Shown: one piece after another, positions 29,773 to 31,363 of the stretch
How positions within the stretch are numbered: the first letter of the stretch is position 1
Layout of the letters: each line of letters opens with the position of its first letter
Assembly: GCA_033064195.1 (NCBI GenBank)
Contig: JARBJD010000586.1
Span: forward strand, 1 to 31,363
DNA length: 31,363 nt
Reading direction: 5' to 3'
From: Blattamonas nauphoetae
Lineage: Eukaryota; Preaxostyla; Oxymonadida
The notes under the pieces: model-generated
The model's database searches: none
Seen by the model: the letters and a program-made list of their open reading frames with translations, nothing else
What the model was told of the DNA's origin: nothing
Translations under genes and position numbers: made by a program

Positions 29773-31363
29773 ATGGCGGCGACACTGAAATTTGTCACAG
29801 ACAGCATCACGAAAATTAGAACACTATTTCCAAACACCACCTTTGAATTCAAGGATGAACATGGCTATGATCGAACGTATAATCCAAACATTAGAAACTA
29901 CCAACATCATCGTGCATATCTCCTGTCAATGCTCAAGAATCCAGATCTCCATTTTGAAGGAGAGATAAGGAATATTACCAACTATCAGATTGATGATTTT
30001 ATTCACAAACTGGAAGAGCACAATAACAATGCAATGATGAATGAAGAAGACAGCAAAGCAAGAATGCAAATCATGAAAGCAAATCCAAGAGTGAACAAAG
30101 ATGAACTGAAAAAGCAAGTGTTCAGAATGACGTGGAAACTAAAATCAATTGAAGAGAAGTTGATGGATCATTGGATGAAGAATCTGTTGATCATTCAAAA
30201 GAAAAATGAACAAATGGAAAAGAGAGAAGTGCAGACCTTTGATGGATTTGAAGAATGCATATTACTCGCTGAACCACGTGACAAAGCAGCATTCAATGAA
30301 TGTCTCATGAATGCACGAAGGAAGTTTAAAAAGAATGAGGCCGAGAAGGTTGAAGACAACGGAAAACCATATCAGTTGTATTTCCACAATCACCTGAAGA
30401 ATGTTGAAGAAATCACTACCTTCATCAAAGCAGTGTTCGACAAAGAGAAAGATCATCCATTCAAGATTAGTATTGACTTTGGAAAGATTATTGAGAGAAA
30501 AGACAAAGATGAGACAACTTACAAAGACTTCAGACCAGAACTGGAGAACACATCGAAGAGTTTCCCAACTGTGATCAGAAGTGCAGGAGACATCACTGAG
30601 TATTCAAAATATGCGATCAATCTGATCAAAGAATCACAGGAGAGAACACTGATGGATACGAAGACAATGTACATCGCATTCCACTCAATTCTAGTTGCAG
30701 TCTATCGATTCCCAGTTGCAGGAAAAGCAAATGCAATTCTCACTGAACACATCAAAACGAGAAACGTACGGTACATCGATTCTGAGTTCAACATCTGCTT
30801 CTTTCAAGCACTATCATTCCTCACACTTCCTGAGGTTCCAGGGAAGAAGATATCAATCAACATGAGAAACGTTGAAGCAAAAAGATTGTTCGCAGAATCG
30901 AAGAATCTGACCCACCTGAAGCCACATCAACTGACTGAATACTTACGCAATTATCCTGGATTTGATATCGCTTGTGATTTGGAGAAAGAAATGATTAGAC
31001 ACAACATCACAGTTCACATTTATGAATATGATGAAGACAAGAAGAAGTATTTCCTAAGTCAATCGTATGTCAACGAAAATGACGATGCAAGAGTTCTTCC
31101 CATCTTGATGATTCCACTTACTGCAACTCTCGTTCATGTGATGTTCATTGTTGATCCTGAGAAAATCACTGGATATAAACTCTGTCCGTATTGTCAGTCA
31201 AGAGGATTCCAAGTCAAGGATTCTCACTTCAAGACATACTACGAGAAGCATCTCAAAGAGTGCAAAGGAAACGATGGAAAACATGTGAAGAAGATCACTC
31301 TTGACAAAACACCAAGACCATATGTTCCACATATCCTCAACAATAGAACTTATGAATTTCTGG
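29773..31363 (+). CDS. Virus-like element: N-terminal part of Polinton/Maverick-type DNA polymerase B, continues past window
   Basis: Open for 530 codons to the window edge with no stop, starting directly at the shared motif. After a long charged helical N-terminus (to about residue 320), YIDSEFNICFFQALSFLTL, YPGFDIACDLEKEMIRHNIT, VHIYEYD, ATLVHVMFIVDPEKI, GYKLCPYC followed by a Lys/His-rich stretch ending YEKHLKEC, and PRPYVPHI follow in order. This order (an N-x-C-F-x-x-x-L core, a G-x-D-I segment, an H-x-M-x-I strand, a C-x-x-C...H...C finger, then P-Y-x-P-H) is that of the region before the exonuclease domain in protein-primed family B polymerases of Polintons, as in the Trichomonas Mavericks. 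The exonuclease and polymerase motifs would lie beyond the edge. It looks unbroken within the window, which suggests a young copy. The family call is from remembered patterns. Confidence 0.65.
   Translation, partial: MAATLKFVTDSITKIRTLFPNTTFEFKDEHGYDRTYNPNIRNYQHHRAYLLSMLKNPDLHFEGEIRNITNYQIDDFIHKLEEHNNNAMMNEEDSKARMQIMKANPRVNKDELKKQVFRMTWKLKSIEEKLMDHWMKNLLIIQKKNEQMEKREVQTFDGFEECILLAEPRDKAAFNECLMNARRKFKKNEAEKVEDNGKPYQLYFHNHLKNVEEITTFIKAVFDKEKDHPFKISIDFGKIIERKDKDETTYKDFRPELENTSKSFPTVIRSAGDITEYSKYAINLIKESQERTLMDTKTMYIAFHSILVAVYRFPVAGKANAILTEHIKTRNVRYIDSEFNICFFQALSFLTLPEVPGKKISINMRNVEAKRLFAESKNLTHLKPHQLTEYLRNYPGFDIACDLEKEMIRHNITVHIYEYDEDKKKYFLSQSYVNENDDARVLPILMIPLTATLVHVMFIVDPEKITGYKLCPYCQSRGFQVKDSHFKTYYEKHLKECKGNDGKHVKKITLDKTPRPYVPHILNNRTYEFL

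Larger units (their letters stand above)
26787..31363 (+). mobile_element. Virus-like (Polinton/Maverick-type) element, left portion
   Basis: Inferred unit: plus-strand genes with A-rich codons, shared start-site motifs, a repeated-domain small gene (one whole copy and decayed relatives) and a protein-primed-type polymerase N-terminus. Neither end repeat nor target duplication is identified. Capsid, packaging ATPase, integrase and protease genes, if present, lie to the right of the window. Left border approximate. Partly decayed on the left, apparently whole from 29.3 kb on. Confidence 0.5.

Noticed and set aside
1-31363. tRNA or rRNA genes
   Set aside because: Scanning for cloverleaf landmarks such as a GGTTCGAATCC-type T arm with matching stems found nothing convincing.

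Overview
The window looks like nuclear DNA of a protist. One gene can be spliced from 15 exons with short introns (30-96 nt), and gene families and mobile-element remains fill the rest. From memory, the helical-repeat gene families and the kinase/SPRY-like gene with an IPPGY leader resemble multi-copy families of oxymonads (Preaxostyla), especially Blattamonas nauphoetae. That taxon is an inference and no search was run.

Layout. 1-3.1 kb: a decayed hAT-type DNA transposon on the minus strand, with an OTU-protease-like reading frame directly downstream that runs off the left edge. 3.2-3.7 kb: a 5'-truncated copy of a gene family whose fuller copy lies at 13.5-14.4 kb. 3.7-7.0 kb: no recognisable gene. 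7.0-8.8 kb: an unrecognised, split minus-strand coding region. 9.6-9.9 kb: a 45-bp minisatellite. 10.1-12.4 kb: dispersed repeat pieces and a Tc1/mariner-type foldback MITE. 12.8-13.3 kb: a secreted MRH (mannose-6-phosphate receptor-like) protein. 13.5-14.4 kb: a coiled-coil plus helical protein in two frames. 14.7-15.6 kb: a SUN-domain gene on the minus strand, divergent from a helical-repeat family gene at 15.8-17.4 kb that is now in pieces.

The centrepiece is 17,639-24,118. Fourteen introns can be placed so that 15 exons form one frame of 1,898 codons: a Ser/Thr-type protein kinase, a coiled coil, four SPRY-like modules and five ubiquitin-like domains in an exact 315-bp tandem repeat. The introns share an unusual donor, GTNTGY.

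24.7-26.8 kb holds two adjacent TA-flanked inverted-repeat elements, one a 1.35-kb near-perfect palindrome. From about 27 kb to the right edge lies part of a virus-like element of Polinton/Maverick type. It has small proteins built from a repeated domain and the N-terminal part of a protein-primed-type family B DNA polymerase, which continues past the window. Three of its genes begin immediately after the same 18-nt AT-rich motif, a likely element-specific promoter.
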